In this document: piece after piece, positions 35,054 to 47,705 of the stretch
Position numbering within the stretch: the stretch's first letter is position 1
Layout of the letters: each line of letters opens with the position of its first letter
DNA from: Mycobacterium senriense
GTDB lineage: Bacteria > Actinomycetota > Actinomycetes > Mycobacteriales > Mycobacteriaceae
NCBI RefSeq assembly: GCF_019668465.1
Contig: NZ_AP024828.1
Coordinates: 496,001 to 560,000 of the forward strand
DNA length: 64,000 nucleotides
Reading direction: 5' to 3'
The notes under the pieces: generated by a model
Seen by the model: only the letters and a program-made list of their open reading frames with translations
What the model was told of the DNA's origin: nothing
Database searches by the model: none
Translations under genes and position numbers: made by a program

Positions 35054-36406
35054 GTGGCACGCGAATCGCGGCGCGGACTGCTGGTCGGCCTGACCGCCGC
35101 CAGCGTGGGCGTCATCTACGGCTACGACCTGTCCATCATCGCCGGGGCGCAGTTGTTCGTCACCGAGGACTTCGGATTGTCCACGCGCCAGCAGGAACTG
35201 CTGACGACGATGGTGGTGATCGGCCAGATCGTCGGGGCGCTGGGCGCCGGCGTGCTGGCCAACGTGATCGGGCGGAAACGGTCCGTCGTGCTGATCCTGT
35301 TCGCCTACACGGTTTTCGCGCTGCTGGCCGCCTTGTCGATCTCGCTGCCGATGTTGCTGACGGCGCGGCTACTGCTGGGGCTGACCATCGGCGTGACGGT
35401 GGTGGTGGTCCCGGTCTATGTGGCGGAGTCGGCCCCGACGGCGGTGCGCGGTTCGCTGCTGACGGCCTACCAGCTGGCGATCGTCAGCGGCCTGATCGTC
35501 GGCTATGTGACCGGCTACCTGCTGGCCGGCGGCCACAGCTGGCGGTGGATGCTGGGGCTGGCCTGCGTACCCGCAGTGTTGTTGTTGCCATTGGTGATTC
35601 GGATGCCCGACACGGCCCGCTGGTACGTGTTGAAGGGCCGGATGGACGACGCCCGGCGCGCGCTGCTGCTGGTGGAACCCAGCGCGCAGGTCGACGACGA
35701 GCTCGCCGAGATCGGCCGCGCGCTGAGCGAAGCCGCGCCCGGCGCCAGGGGTGGGTTCACCGAGATGCTGCGGCCCCCGTACCTGCGGGCCACCGCCTTC
35801 GTGGTGGTGCTCGGCTTCCTGATCCAGATCACCGGCATCAACGCGATCATCTACTACAGCCCCCGAATCTTTCAGGCCATGGGCTTCACCGGCAATTTCG
35901 CGCTGCTCGGGCTGCCGGCCCTGTTGCAGGTCGCCGGCCTGGCGGCGGTCGGTGCGGCGCTGCTGCTGGTCGACCGGGTGGGCCGGCGGCCAATCCTGTT
36001 GTGGGGCACCGCCATGATGATCGTCGCCGATCTCGTGCTGATGGCCGTGTTCGGTCAGGGCTTCGGCGGCGCGATCGCCGGGTTCGCCGGCATCCTGCTG
36101 TTCATCATCGGCTACACGATGGGGTTCGGCTCGCTGGGCTGGGTGTACGCCAGCGAAAGCTTCCCGTCCCGGCTACGCTCGATCGGGTCGAGCACCATGT
36201 TGACCTCCAACCTGGTGGCTAACGCCATCATCGCCGCCGTCTTCCTGAGCCTGCTCCATTCGCTGGGTGGCGCAGGGACTTTCGCGCTGTTCGCGGGGCT
36301 CGCGGCGGTCGCGCTCGTCTTCGTGTATCGGTACGCGCCGGAAACCAAGGGCCGCCAGCTCGAGGACATCCGCCACTTCTGGGAAAACGGCGGCCGATGG
36401 TCGTGA
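35054..36406 (+). CDS. sugI: Sugar-porter MFS transporter SugI
   Basis: The 450-residue membrane protein has 12 predicted helices and the sugar-porter signatures: GRKRSV after helix 2, RLLLGLTIGVTVVVVPVYVAE, DRVGRRP in the middle loop, and the C-terminal PETKGRQLE. It should import a sugar by proton symport. It ends inside the nagA start (10-base overlap), pointing to an amino sugar as a plausible cargo. GTG start at 35054. Confidence 0.93.
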   Translation: MARESRRGLLVGLTAASVGVIYGYDLSIIAGAQLFVTEDFGLSTRQQELLTTMVVIGQIVGALGAGVLANVIGRKRSVVLILFAYTVFALLAALSISLPMLLTARLLLGLTIGVTVVVVPVYVAESAPTAVRGSLLTAYQLAIVSGLIVGYVTGYLLAGGHSWRWMLGLACVPAVLLLPLVIRMPDTARWYVLKGRMDDARRALLLVEPSAQVDDELAEIGRALSEAAPGARGGFTEMLRPPYLRATAFVVVLGFLIQITGINAIIYYSPRIFQAMGFTGNFALLGLPALLQVAGLAAVGAALLLVDRVGRRPILLWGTAMMIVADLVLMAVFGQGFGGAIAGFAGILLFIIGYTMGFGSLGWVYASESFPSRLRSIGSSTMLTSNLVANAIIAAVFLSLLHSLGGAGTFALFAGLAAVALVFVYRYAPETKGRQLEDIRHFWENGGRWS

Positions 36407-37509
36407 TCGCCGCGGGCACCATGGTGCTCGACGGTCAGGTCTGCCGCCCCGGCTGGCTGCAGACCTCCGGCGGACAGATCGCGGCCTGCGGGCCCGGTCC
36501 GCCGCCCCACCCGGCCGACCGGGACTTCACCGATTGCACTGTGGTGCCGGGCTTTATCGACATGCACGTGCACGGCGGCGGCGGCGCGTCCTACACCGAT
36601 GCCGACGGCATCGCCGGCGCCGCCGCTTTCCACCTGCGGCACGGCACCACCACCACGCTGGCCAGCCTGGTAACCGCCGCGCGGTCCGAACTGCTCGCCG
36701 GGGTGCGCGCGCTCGCCGAGGCCACCCACCGGGGCACGGTCGCGGGCATCCACCTGGAGGGGCCGTGGCTGAGCCGCGCACACTGCGGAGCCCACGATCG
36801 CACGAAGATGCGCGAGCCCGACCCGGGCGAGATCGACGCGGTGCTGGCCGCGGGCGACGGCACCATCCGGATGGTGACGCTGGCACCCGAGTTGCCCGGG
36901 GCCGACGCGGCCATCCGCCGTTTCGTTGACGCGGGAGTTGTTGTGGCGGTGGGACATACCGGAGCCACCTACGAGCAGACCCGGAACGCCATCGCACTCG
37001 GCGCCACGGTCGGCACGCATCTGTTCAATGCGATGCCGCCGCTGCACCATCGCGAGCCCGGCCCGGCGCTGGCCCTGCTGCAAGACCCGCGGGTGACCGT
37101 CGAGGTGATCGCCGACGGCGTGCACCTGCACCCCGACGTGGTGGCGGCGGTGATCGCGGCCGCAGGGGCGGACCGGGTCGCGATGATCACCGATGCGATC
37201 GCCGCGGCCGGCCGGCCCGACGGCGCGTTCCGGCTCGGCCCGGTGCACGTCGATGTCGTCGCCGGTGTCGCACGGGTGCACGGGACGCCGACGATCGCGG
37301 GCAGCACCGCCACCATGGATCGGATCTTCCGCGCGGTGCATGCCGACGCCGGACTGCTCGCCGCGGTTCAGACGACCGCCACGACGCCGGCGCGTGCACT
37401 CGGCCTGCAACGGGTGGGCGAGCTGAAGGCGGGCTACGACGCCAATCTTGTTGTGCTGGAAGCTGTTTTGGGCGTATCGGACGTCATGGTGCGCGGCGCC
37501 TGGCGCTAA
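36397..37509 (+). CDS. nagA: N-acetylglucosamine-6-phosphate deacetylase
   Basis: The 370-residue amidohydrolase makes glucosamine 6-phosphate and acetate. Metal and substrate motifs are DMHVHGGGG, HLEGPWL with the metal Glu, VGHTGATYE, HLFNAMPPLHHREPG, and MITDAI with the catalytic Asp. ATG at 36397 is inside the end of sugI. Together the two suggest uptake or recycling of cell-wall amino sugars. The stop overlaps that of the convergent YihY gene. Confidence 0.94.
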   Translation: MVVIAAGTMVLDGQVCRPGWLQTSGGQIAACGPGPPPHPADRDFTDCTVVPGFIDMHVHGGGGASYTDADGIAGAAAFHLRHGTTTTLASLVTAARSELLAGVRALAEATHRGTVAGIHLEGPWLSRAHCGAHDRTKMREPDPGEIDAVLAAGDGTIRMVTLAPELPGADAAIRRFVDAGVVVAVGHTGATYEQTRNAIALGATVGTHLFNAMPPLHHREPGPALALLQDPRVTVEVIADGVHLHPDVVAAVIAAAGADRVAMITDAIAAAGRPDGAFRLGPVHVDVVAGVARVHGTPTIAGSTATMDRIFRAVHADAGLLAAVQTTATTPARALGLQRVGELKAGYDANLVVLEAVLGVSDVMVRGAWR

Positions 37510-38534
37510 CGCAGCCACCGGGTAAGGCGCGATAGCGCCAGCGCCCCAACGGCTCCCAATGCCATCGCGGTCAGGGTCTGGCGGGTGTTGAGGCCCTCGT
37601 CCATCTGAATCCGCGGCGCGATGATCGCCGGGGCCGGAGGCGCGACGGGTTGACTGCGCGGGTCGTCGGTGGCCGTCGCCGCCCAGGCGGTGCAGAACAG
37701 CACGAGATACGCGGTGATGTAAGCGAACACCATCAACCCGAGCACCGGGCCGAAGGCCGCGCCCGCCGGGCTGCGCAGCACCGTCCGCAAATAGATGGAG
37801 GCGACCTGTTTGAACACCTCGAAGCCGATCGCCGCGATCAGCCCGGCCCGCATCGAATCGACCAGGCTGACCTTTTCGCGCGGCAGCCGGGCGATCATCC
37901 AGGTGAACAGCAGCCACGACACCAGCGTCGCGATCAGGATCGAGAACAGCCAGAAGAGCCAGTCGAACACCACGAACTGCGGTATGCCAAGCCATTTCAG
38001 CAGCGCGCGCATGGGCGCGGCATGGCCGACGGTGGTCAGCGCGACGGTGGCCACGATCACCGCGAACGTCCCCCCCATCGCCAGCAGGTCGGATAACTTG
38101 TTGCGCACGAAGCCCGGTGACTCGATCTGCTCGTCCCACCACATCTCGGTCAGCGCCTGGCGCAGGTGCGATATCCAGCCCAGGCCCGCCCATACCGCGG
38201 TGGCCAGACCGATCACGCCGACCGACGTCCGGGCGTCGATGGCCGAGTTCATCAGCTCCTGCAGCTGATTACCCAGCGTGCCGGTCACCTGGGAGCGGAT
38301 GTGGTCGTCGATGGTGCTCAACAGCTGCGGCCGGTGGGCCAGCACGAACCCGAAGACCGCGAAACCGACCATGAGCAAAGGAAACAACGCGAAGATCGTG
38401 TAGTAGGTGAGGCCGGCCGCAAAGAACCCGCCGCTGCGCTCGTCGAAACGCTGGTAGGCGCGGATGACGTGATCGATCCACCCGTGGCGGGCGCGCAGCC
38501 GATCGAAAAAGCCCGGCTTGGCCGGCTCGCTCAT
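37506..38534 (-). CDS. YihY/BrkB-family membrane protein (Rv3335c-like)
   Basis: The 342-residue protein has about six membrane helices and family segments YTIFALFPLLMVG, AVWAGLGWISHLRQALTEMW, and GPVLGLMVFAYITAYLVLFCTAWAA. The function of this family is not established; older tRNA-processing claims have been withdrawn. It lies 26 bases downstream of trpS, as in M. tuberculosis. Start ATG 38534. Confidence 0.9.
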   Translation of the reverse strand: MSEPAKPGFFDRLRARHGWIDHVIRAYQRFDERSGGFFAAGLTYYTIFALFPLLMVGFAVFGFVLAHRPQLLSTIDDHIRSQVTGTLGNQLQELMNSAIDARTSVGVIGLATAVWAGLGWISHLRQALTEMWWDEQIESPGFVRNKLSDLLAMGGTFAVIVATVALTTVGHAAPMRALLKWLGIPQFVVFDWLFWLFSILIATLVSWLLFTWMIARLPREKVSLVDSMRAGLIAAIGFEVFKQVASIYLRTVLRSPAGAAFGPVLGLMVFAYITAYLVLFCTAWAATATDDPRSQPVAPPAPAIIAPRIQMDEGLNTRQTLTAMALGAVGALALSRLTRWLR

Positions 38535-38560
38535 CGCACGACTCCAAATGAGTAGCGGTA

Positions 38561-39595
<1,035 letters not shown>

Positions 39596-39670
39596 TCACG
39601 CGCGGTCCCCGCGACCGCACCGACCGGCGCCCGGCAACCCCGCCGGTTGCGGTACCGGCGGTACCGCATT

Positions 39671-39676
39671 TAATGT
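39671..39676 (+). promoter_or_regulatory. -10 box TAATGT, leaderless start
   Basis: TAATGT ends six bases before ATG 39683. Confidence 0.5.
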
Positions 39677-39682
39677 CGGGTT

Positions 39683-40525
39683 ATGACGACTCGTTCCCCG
39701 ATCCACCTTGGTTCCGGAGAGCCGGTCCTGATGCTGCACGGATTCCTCATGTCGCAGACGGTGTGGGATCCGGTCGCGCCACGGCTGGCCGAGACCGGCC
39801 GCTTCGAGGTCTTCGCCCCCACCATGGCCGGGCACAACGGCGGCCCCTACGCGGGCACCTGGTTGCTGAGCTCGTCGGTGCTGGCCGACCACGTCGAGCG
39901 CCAGCTCGACCAGCTCGGCTGGGAGTCCGCCCACCTGGTGGGGAACTCGCTGGGCGGCTGGGTCGCCTTCGAGCTGGAGCGGCGTGGGCGCGCGCGCAGC
40001 GTGACCGGCATCGGCGCCGCGGGCGGATGGACGCGGTGGAGCCCGGTGAAATTCGAGGTCATCAGCAAGTTCATCGCGGGTATGCCCGTCCTGGCGCTGG
40101 CCCGGCTTTTCGGAGAGCGCACCTTGCGGCTGCCGCTGAGCCGGCGGCTGGCCACCCTGCCGCTGACCGCGACGCCCGACGGGATCAGCGAGGAGCAGCT
40201 GCGCGGTGTTGTCGACGACGCCGCCCACTGCCCGGCCTACTTCCAGCTGCTGGTCAAGTCGCTGCTGGACCCCGGCCTGCTGCAGCTGGCCGATACCGCG
40301 GTGCCCGTCCAGCTGGTGCTGTGCGAGAAGGACCGGGTGGTGCCCGCGAGCAGGTTCAGCCGGCACTTCACCGACTACCTGCCGCCGGGAACGAAGATCA
40401 CCAAGCTCGACGGCGTCGGGCACGTGCCGATGTTCGAGGCGCCCGAGCGGGTCGCCGCGGCCATCGCCGACTTCGTCGACGGGTGCGCCGGCGGGGCCGA
40501 CCGCCAACAGCCACCGGCTAGCTAG
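39683..40525 (+). CDS. Alpha/beta hydrolase (full-length form of Rv3337/Rv3338)
   Basis: The 280-residue protein has MLHGFLMS at the oxyanion site, nucleophile GNSLGG with Ser89, acid in LCEKDRVVP and histidine in GVGHVPMFE. In M. tuberculosis this locus is annotated as two short genes, Rv3337 and Rv3338; here it is one intact frame, which suggests the split is a decay event in that lineage. Substrate unknown. Its stop and the icd1 stop overlap inside the palindrome GGCTAGCTAGCC (40516-40527). Confidence 0.88.
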   Translation: MTTRSPIHLGSGEPVLMLHGFLMSQTVWDPVAPRLAETGRFEVFAPTMAGHNGGPYAGTWLLSSSVLADHVERQLDQLGWESAHLVGNSLGGWVAFELERRGRARSVTGIGAAGGWTRWSPVKFEVISKFIAGMPVLALARLFGERTLRLPLSRRLATLPLTATPDGISEEQLRGVVDDAAHCPAYFQLLVKSLLDPGLLQLADTAVPVQLVLCEKDRVVPASRFSRHFTDYLPPGTKITKLDGVGHVPMFEAPERVAAAIADFVDGCAGGADRQQPPAS

Positions 40526-41747
40526 CCAGCTGTTTTTCCAGGTTCTCGGCGATCGAGTTGAGGAATTCCTCGCTCTGCTGCCATTCCTGGTCCGGGCCGA
40601 TCAGGATGGCCAGGTCCTTGGTCATCTTGCCGCTCTCGACGGTGGAGACCACCACGTTCTCCAGCGTCTGCGCGAACTCGATCACCTCGGGGGTGTCGTC
40701 CAGCTTGCCGCGGTGCGCCAGCCCGCGCGTCCAGGCGAAGATCGAGGCGATGGGGTTGGTCGAGGTCGGCTTGCCGGCCTGATACTGGCGGAAGTGCCGG
40801 GTGACGGTGCCATGGGCGGCCTCGGCCTCGACCGTCTTGCCGTCGGCGGTCATCAGCACCGACGTCATCAGCCCCAGTGAGCCGTAGCCCTGCGCGACGA
40901 GGTCCGATTGGACGTCGCCGTCGTAGTTCTTGCAGGCCCACACGTAGCCGCCCTCCCACTTCAGGCAGGCCGCGACCATGTCGTCGATCAACCGGTGCTC
41001 GTAGGTCAACCCCTCGGCCTCGAACTGGTCCTTGAACTCCTCGTCGTAGACGCGCTGGAACTCGTCCTTGAACATGCCGTCGTAGGCCTTGAGGATGGTG
41101 TTCTTGGTGGACAGGTACACCGGCCACTTGGCGTTCAGCCCGTACTTCAGCGAGGCGCGGGCGAAGTCCCGGATGGAGTCCTTGAAGTTGTACATCCCCA
41201 TCACGACGCCGCCGTCCTCGGGGATGGACACCATCTCGTGCACCATCGGCTCGCTGCCGTCGGCGGGGGTGAAAGTGATTGCGACGGTTCCGGGTTTGTC
41301 GACCTTGAAGTTGGTCGACCGGTACTGATCGCCGAAAGCGTGACGGCCGATGACGATCGGCTTGGTCCAGCCCGGTACCAGCCGCGGCACGTTCGAGATG
41401 ACGATGGGCTCGCGGAAGATGGTGCCGCCCAGAATGTTCCGGATGGTGCCGTTCGGCGACAGCCACATCTTCTTGAGGTTGAACTCCTGGACGCGGGCCT
41501 CGTCCGGGGTGATGGTCGCGCACTTGACGCCCACGCCGTGCCTCTTGATGGCGTAGGCGGCGTCGATGGTCACCTGGTCGCCGGTGCTGTCGCGGTTCTC
41601 GATGCCCAGGTCGTAGTAATCCAGGTCGATGTCGAGGTGGGGCAGGATCAGCATGTCCTTGATGAACTTCCAGATGACGCGGGTCATTTCGTCACCGTCG
41701 AGTTCTACGACGCGGCCCTTGACCTTGATCTTGTCTTCGCCTGCCAT
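40518..41747 (-). CDS. icd1: NADP-dependent isocitrate dehydrogenase, homodimeric type
   Basis: The 409-residue enzyme makes 2-oxoglutarate and NADPH in the TCA cycle. It is of the eukaryote-like homodimeric class: [14 protein letters not shown] start, [20 protein letters not shown], the [10 protein letters not shown] segment and the metal-site stretch [23 protein letters not shown]. It corresponds to Rv3339c. It lies 28 bases downstream of icd2, separated by a stable hairpin. Confidence 0.96.
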   Translation of the reverse strand: MAGEDKIKVKGRVVELDGDEMTRVIWKFIKDMLILPHLDIDLDYYDLGIENRDSTGDQVTIDAAYAIKRHGVGVKCATITPDEARVQEFNLKKMWLSPNGTIRNILGGTIFREPIVISNVPRLVPGWTKPIVIGRHAFGDQYRSTNFKVDKPGTVAITFTPADGSEPMVHEMVSIPEDGGVVMGMYNFKDSIRDFARASLKYGLNAKWPVYLSTKNTILKAYDGMFKDEFQRVYDEEFKDQFEAEGLTYEHRLIDDMVAACLKWEGGYVWACKNYDGDVQSDLVAQGYGSLGLMTSVLMTADGKTVEAEAAHGTVTRHFRQYQAGKPTSTNPIASIFAWTRGLAHRGKLDDTPEVIEFAQTLENVVVSTVESGKMTKDLAILIGPDQEWQQSEEFLNSIAENLEKQLAS

Positions 41748-41775
41748 GTCGAGTCCGGGCTTCCTGCTTGCGGCG

Positions 41776-44010
<2,235 letters not shown>

Positions 44011-44161
44011 GGTCCCTCTCCCGGCGACAATGATGGGTTGAAAATTTGGGGGCTCAGCGTTCTGACTGCCACGTTAGCAAGGGTGTTTGGACAGGTGTCG
44101 ACCTGCACATGCACCGCGATGGTTGGCACCGACTCGGCACAGTAAGCTAGTCTTTGTATTT
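44011..44161. other. Divergent promoter region of icd2 and the metC riboswitch
   Basis: No gene. For the + strand, TTGGCA (44123-44128) and TAGTCT (44148-44153) are a possible promoter with a long 19-base spacer; it would start transcription near 44160, exactly at the riboswitch. A small dyad CAGGTGTCGACCTG lies upstream. Confidence 0.35.
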
Positions 44162-44275
44162 GGTCATGAGCGCCAGCATCAAGCCCCGGCTTGCTGGCCG
44201 GCAACCCTCCAACCGCGGTGGGGTGCCCCGGGTGATGACCAGGTTGAGTAGCCAGACAAACCGGCTATCCGGCAA
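44162..44275 (+). ncRNA. SAM-IV riboswitch
   Basis: The sequence and order of elements match the SAM-IV riboswitch found upstream of metC in mycobacteria. P1 is GGTCAT (44162-44167) with ATGACC (44235-44240). Inside it CCAGCA pairs with TGCTGG, the CCGGCAACCCTCC core is conserved, and CCCCGG elements flank the junction. After P1, GTAGCC and GGCTA form the outside hairpin. It senses S-adenosylmethionine and should lower metC-metA expression when SAM is abundant. The 3' limit is approximate. Confidence 0.88.
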
Positions 44276-44445
44276 GCGCGGGTCCGCCATGACGGGCCCC
44301 TGAGTAGACAGGGAAACGTGATGTGCGCTCGCTCCGCTCATTCGCTCCTCATCGTGTGTCGCTGCTAACCCGCGGCGCCGGTTGATGCCGCCTTGCGGCG
44401 TCCCGCCCGTCCGCTAGCAGTCCCCTACCAGCAGAAAGCAAACCC
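44276..44445 (+). promoter_or_regulatory. Expression platform/leader between the riboswitch and metC
   Basis: The 170-base leader holds a strong hairpin, GATGCCGC (44384-44391) with GCGGCGTC (44395-44402), nested in a longer imperfect stem between CTGCTAAC and GCTAGCAG. There is no U tract, so control could act through Rho or at the weak AGAAAG ribosome site. A GCTCGCTCCGCTCATTCG low-complexity stretch lies in the middle. Confidence 0.45.
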
Positions 44446-45816
44446 GTGACCTCCGACAACGCCGATCACGACACCGATCCGACCGCGAATTGGTCGTTCG
44501 ACACCAAGCAGGTGCACGCGGGCCAGCACCCGGACCCCGCCACCAACGCCCGCGCCCTGCCGATCTACCAGACCACCTCGTACACCTTCGACGACACCAC
44601 GCACGCCGCCGCCCTGTTCGGGCTGGAAGTGCCGGGCAACATCTACACCCGGATCGGCAACCCGACCACCGACGTCGTCGAGCAGCGCGTCGCCGCGCTC
44701 GAGGGCGGGGTGGCGGCGCTGTTCCTGAGCTCCGGACAGGCCGCTGAGACCTTCGCCATATTGAACCTGGCAAGTGCCGGAGATCACATCGTCTCCAGCC
44801 CGCGGCTCTACGGCGGGACGTACAACCTGTTCCACTACTCGCTGGCCAAGCTCGGCATCGAGGTCAGCTTCGTGGAGGACCCCGACGACCTGGATTCGTG
44901 GCAATCGGCGGTGCGCCCGAACACCAAGGCCTTCTTCGGCGAGACCATCTCCAACCCGCAGATCGATGTGCTGGACATCCCCGGGGTCGCCGGGGTAGCC
45001 CACGCCAACGGCATCCCGCTGATCGTCGACAACACCATCGCCACGCCGTATCTGATCCAGCCGTTCAAGCACGGCGCCGACATCGTCGTGCACTCGGCCA
45101 CCAAGTACCTCGGCGGCCACGGCTCGGCGATCGCCGGGGTCATCGTCGACGGCGGCACCTTCGACTGGACGCAGGGCCGCTTCCCGGGCTTCACCACCCC
45201 CGACCCGAGCTACCACGGCGTGGTGTTCGCCGAGCTCGGTCCGCCGGCCTACGCGCTCAAGGCGCGCGTGCAGCTGCTGCGTGACCTCGGTTCGGCCGCT
45301 TCCCCGTTCAACGCGTTCCTGGTCGCCCAGGGCATCGAGACGCTGAGCCTGCGTATGGAGCGCCACGTCGCCAACGCGCAGCGCGTGGCCGAGTACCTGG
45401 CCGGCCACGACGGCGTGCTGTCGGTCAACTATGCGGGCCTGCCCGGCTCGCCCTGGCATGAGCGGGCAAAGAAGCTGGCGCCCAAGGGGACCGGCGCGGT
45501 GCTGGCCTTCGAGCTGGCCGGCGGCGTGGAGGCCGGCAAGGCGTTCGTGAACGCGCTGAAGCTGCACAGCCACGTCGCCAACATCGGCGACGTGCGCTCG
45601 CTGGTGATCCACCCGGCGTCCACGACACACGCGCAGCTGTCCGCGCAGGAGCAGCTGAGCACCGGGGTCAGCCCCGGGCTGGTGCGCCTGGCCGTCGGCA
45701 TCGAGGGCATCGACGACATCCTGGCCGACCTGGAGCTCGGTTTCGCGGCGGCAAGCAAATTCGGTGCGACGGCGGGGGCGTCCGGCACCGATCCGCAAGC
45801 CGTGGCGGCGTTCTAA
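44446..45816 (+). CDS. metC: O-acetylhomoserine sulfhydrylase
   Basis: The 456-residue PLP enzyme makes homocysteine from O-acetylhomoserine and sulfide (called metC or metY in mycobacteria). It has the Cys/Met-metabolism fold: [27 protein letters not shown], and the PLP lysine in [12 protein letters not shown]. The GTG start at 44446 lies behind the SAM-IV leader. metA follows 11 bases later and supplies its substrate. Confidence 0.96.
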   Translation: MTSDNADHDTDPTANWSFDTKQVHAGQHPDPATNARALPIYQTTSYTFDDTTHAAALFGLEVPGNIYTRIGNPTTDVVEQRVAALEGGVAALFLSSGQAAETFAILNLASAGDHIVSSPRLYGGTYNLFHYSLAKLGIEVSFVEDPDDLDSWQSAVRPNTKAFFGETISNPQIDVLDIPGVAGVAHANGIPLIVDNTIATPYLIQPFKHGADIVVHSATKYLGGHGSAIAGVIVDGGTFDWTQGRFPGFTTPDPSYHGVVFAELGPPAYALKARVQLLRDLGSAASPFNAFLVAQGIETLSLRMERHVANAQRVAEYLAGHDGVLSVNYAGLPGSPWHERAKKLAPKGTGAVLAFELAGGVEAGKAFVNALKLHSHVANIGDVRSLVIHPASTTHAQLSAQEQLSTGVSPGLVRLAVGIEGIDDILADLELGFAAASKFGATAGASGTDPQAVAAF

Positions 45817-45827
45817 GGAGCCCGGCG

Positions 45828-46970
45828 ATGACGATCTCCGACGTCCCGACCCAGACGCTGCCCGACGAAGGCGAAATCGGCTTCGTCCACATCGGCTCGC
45901 TGACCACCGAGAGCGGCGTGGTCATCGACGACGTGCACATCGCCATCCAGCGCTGGGGCGAGTTGTCGCCGACGCGCGACAACGTGGTGGTGGTGCTGCA
46001 CGCGCTGACCGGTGACTCGCACATCACCGGGCCCGCCGGCCCCGGACACCCCACCGGCGGCTGGTGGGACGGGATGGTCGGGCCGGGCGCGCCGATCGAT
46101 ACCAACCGCTGGTGTGCGCTGGCCACCAACGTGCTGGGTGGTTGCCGCGGCTCCACCGGGCCCAGCTCGCGGACCCGGGACGGAAAGCCTTGGGGCTCGA
46201 GGTTCCCCCGCATCACTATCCGCGACCAGGTCGAGGCCGACGTCGCCGCGCTGGCCGCGCTGGGGATCGAACGGGTCGCCGCGGTGGTCGGTGGATCCAT
46301 GGGTGGTGCAAGGGCTTTGGAGTGGATCGTCGGCCACCCCGATCGGGTCCGGGCCGGGCTGCTGCTGGCTGTCGGCGCGCGCGCCACCGCCGATCAGATC
46401 GGCACCCAGTCCACACAGATCGCCGCGATCAAGGCCGACCCGAACTGGCAGGGCGGTGACTACCACGACACCGGGCTGGCGCCCGACACCGGTCTGACGA
46501 TCGCCCGCCGCTTCGCGCACCTCACCTATCGCGGTGAGGCCGAACTGGACACCCGGTTCGGCAACGACGGGCAGAACGACGAGGATCCGGCCAACGGCGG
46601 CCGCTACGCGGTGCAGAGCTATCTCGAATACCAGGGCAACAAGCTGCTGGAGCGTTTCGACCCCGGCAGCTACGTGGCCCTGACCGAGGCACTGAACAGT
46701 CACGACGTCGGCCGGGGGCGCGGCGGGGTGCGTAAAGCCTTGCGTAACTGCCCGGTTCCGGTGGTGGTCGGCGGCATAACCTCCGACCGGCTCTATCCGC
46801 TGCGCCTGCAGCAGGAGCTGGCCGAGCAGCTGCCCGGCTGCACCGACCTACAGATCGTGGACTCGCTGTGCGGGCACGACGGCTTTCTGGTGGAATCCGA
46901 TGCCGTCGGCGAAATGATCCGTAAGACACTGGTGTTGGCCGACTCCGACGACAGGGAAGGCGCGTCGTAA
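45828..46970 (+). CDS. metA: Homoserine O-acetyltransferase
   Basis: The 380-residue alpha/beta-fold enzyme acetylates homoserine with acetyl-CoA (metA in mycobacterial naming, metX elsewhere). Landmarks are [22 protein letters not shown], the nucleophile elbow [12 protein letters not shown], and the histidine in [22 protein letters not shown] ribosome site precedes ATG 45828. Second gene of the riboswitch-controlled operon, as Rv3340-Rv3341. Confidence 0.96.
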   Translation: MTISDVPTQTLPDEGEIGFVHIGSLTTESGVVIDDVHIAIQRWGELSPTRDNVVVVLHALTGDSHITGPAGPGHPTGGWWDGMVGPGAPIDTNRWCALATNVLGGCRGSTGPSSRTRDGKPWGSRFPRITIRDQVEADVAALAALGIERVAAVVGGSMGGARALEWIVGHPDRVRAGLLLAVGARATADQIGTQSTQIAAIKADPNWQGGDYHDTGLAPDTGLTIARRFAHLTYRGEAELDTRFGNDGQNDEDPANGGRYAVQSYLEYQGNKLLERFDPGSYVALTEALNSHDVGRGRGGVRKALRNCPVPVVVGGITSDRLYPLRLQQELAEQLPGCTDLQIVDSLCGHDGFLVESDAVGEMIRKTLVLADSDDREGAS

Positions 46971-46973
46971 CGC

Positions 46974-47705
46974 ATGACCCGCTCGCGGCACGACCGCTCC
47001 CTCTCGTTCGGCTCGGCGGCCGCGGCTTATGAACGTGGCCGTCCCTCCTATCCCCCGGAGGCCATCGACTGGCTGTTGCCGGTCGGGGCGCGCCAGGTGC
47101 TCGACCTGGGCGCCGGCACCGGCAAGCTGACCACCCGGCTGGTGGAACGCGGCCTGGACGTGGTGGCCGTCGACCCGATTCAGGACATGCTGGAGGTGTT
47201 GCGCACGTCGCTGCCGGAGACCCGGGCGCTGCTGGGCACCGCGGAAGAGATTCCGTTGGAGGACAACAGCGTTGACGTGGTGCTGGTGGCACAGGCCTGG
47301 CATTGGGTGGATCCGGACCGCGCGATTCCGGAGGTGGCCCGGGTGCTGCGGCCCGGCGGCCGGCTGGGCTTGGTGTGGAACACCCGCGACGAGCGGCTCG
47401 GCTGGGTGCGCGAACTGGGCCAGATCATCGGCAGCGACGGCGACGGCCGCACCCAAGTGACGCTGCCCGAGCCGTTCACCGACCTGGCGCATCATCGGGT
47501 CGAGTGGACGAGTTACCTTACCCCGCAAGCGTTGATCGACCTGGTCGCATCGCGCAGCTACTGCATCACTTCGCCGACCGAGGTCCGCACCCAGACGCTC
47601 GACCAGGTGCGCCAACTGCTGGCCACCCATCCCGCGCTGGCGAATTCGTCGGGCCTGGCGCTGCCCTACGTCACCATGTGCACACGGGCGACGCTCGCCG
47701 GGTAG
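46974..47705 (+). CDS. SAM-dependent methyltransferase (Rv3342-like)
   Basis: The 243-residue protein is a class I methyltransferase: VLDLGAGTGKLTTRL is the SAM loop, VAVDPIQDM the acidic strand, and AQAWHWVDPDRAIPEVARVLRPGGRLGLVW the later motifs, as in methyltransferase type 11. It begins four bases after metA and so may be co-regulated by SAM supply. Substrate unknown. Confidence 0.9.
   Translation: MTRSRHDRSLSFGSAAAAYERGRPSYPPEAIDWLLPVGARQVLDLGAGTGKLTTRLVERGLDVVAVDPIQDMLEVLRTSLPETRALLGTAEEIPLEDNSVDVVLVAQAWHWVDPDRAIPEVARVLRPGGRLGLVWNTRDERLGWVRELGQIIGSDGDGRTQVTLPEPFTDLAHHRVEWTSYLTPQALIDLVASRSYCITSPTEVRTQTLDQVRQLLATHPALANSSGLALPYVTMCTRATLAG

Noticed and set aside
36112..38193. 693-codon open frame on the - strand across sugI, nagA and the YihY gene
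   Set aside because: Covers parts of three recognised genes, one in a different frame of the same strand; shadow.
40516..40527. Palindrome GGCTAGCTAGCC as a regulatory site
   Set aside because: It is formed by the overlapping TAG stop codons of two convergent genes, so chance symmetry explains it.
44289..44303. Tiny frame (ATG to TGA, four codons) between the riboswitch and metC
   Set aside because: Too short and without a ribosome site; could be a leader peptide but nothing supports it.
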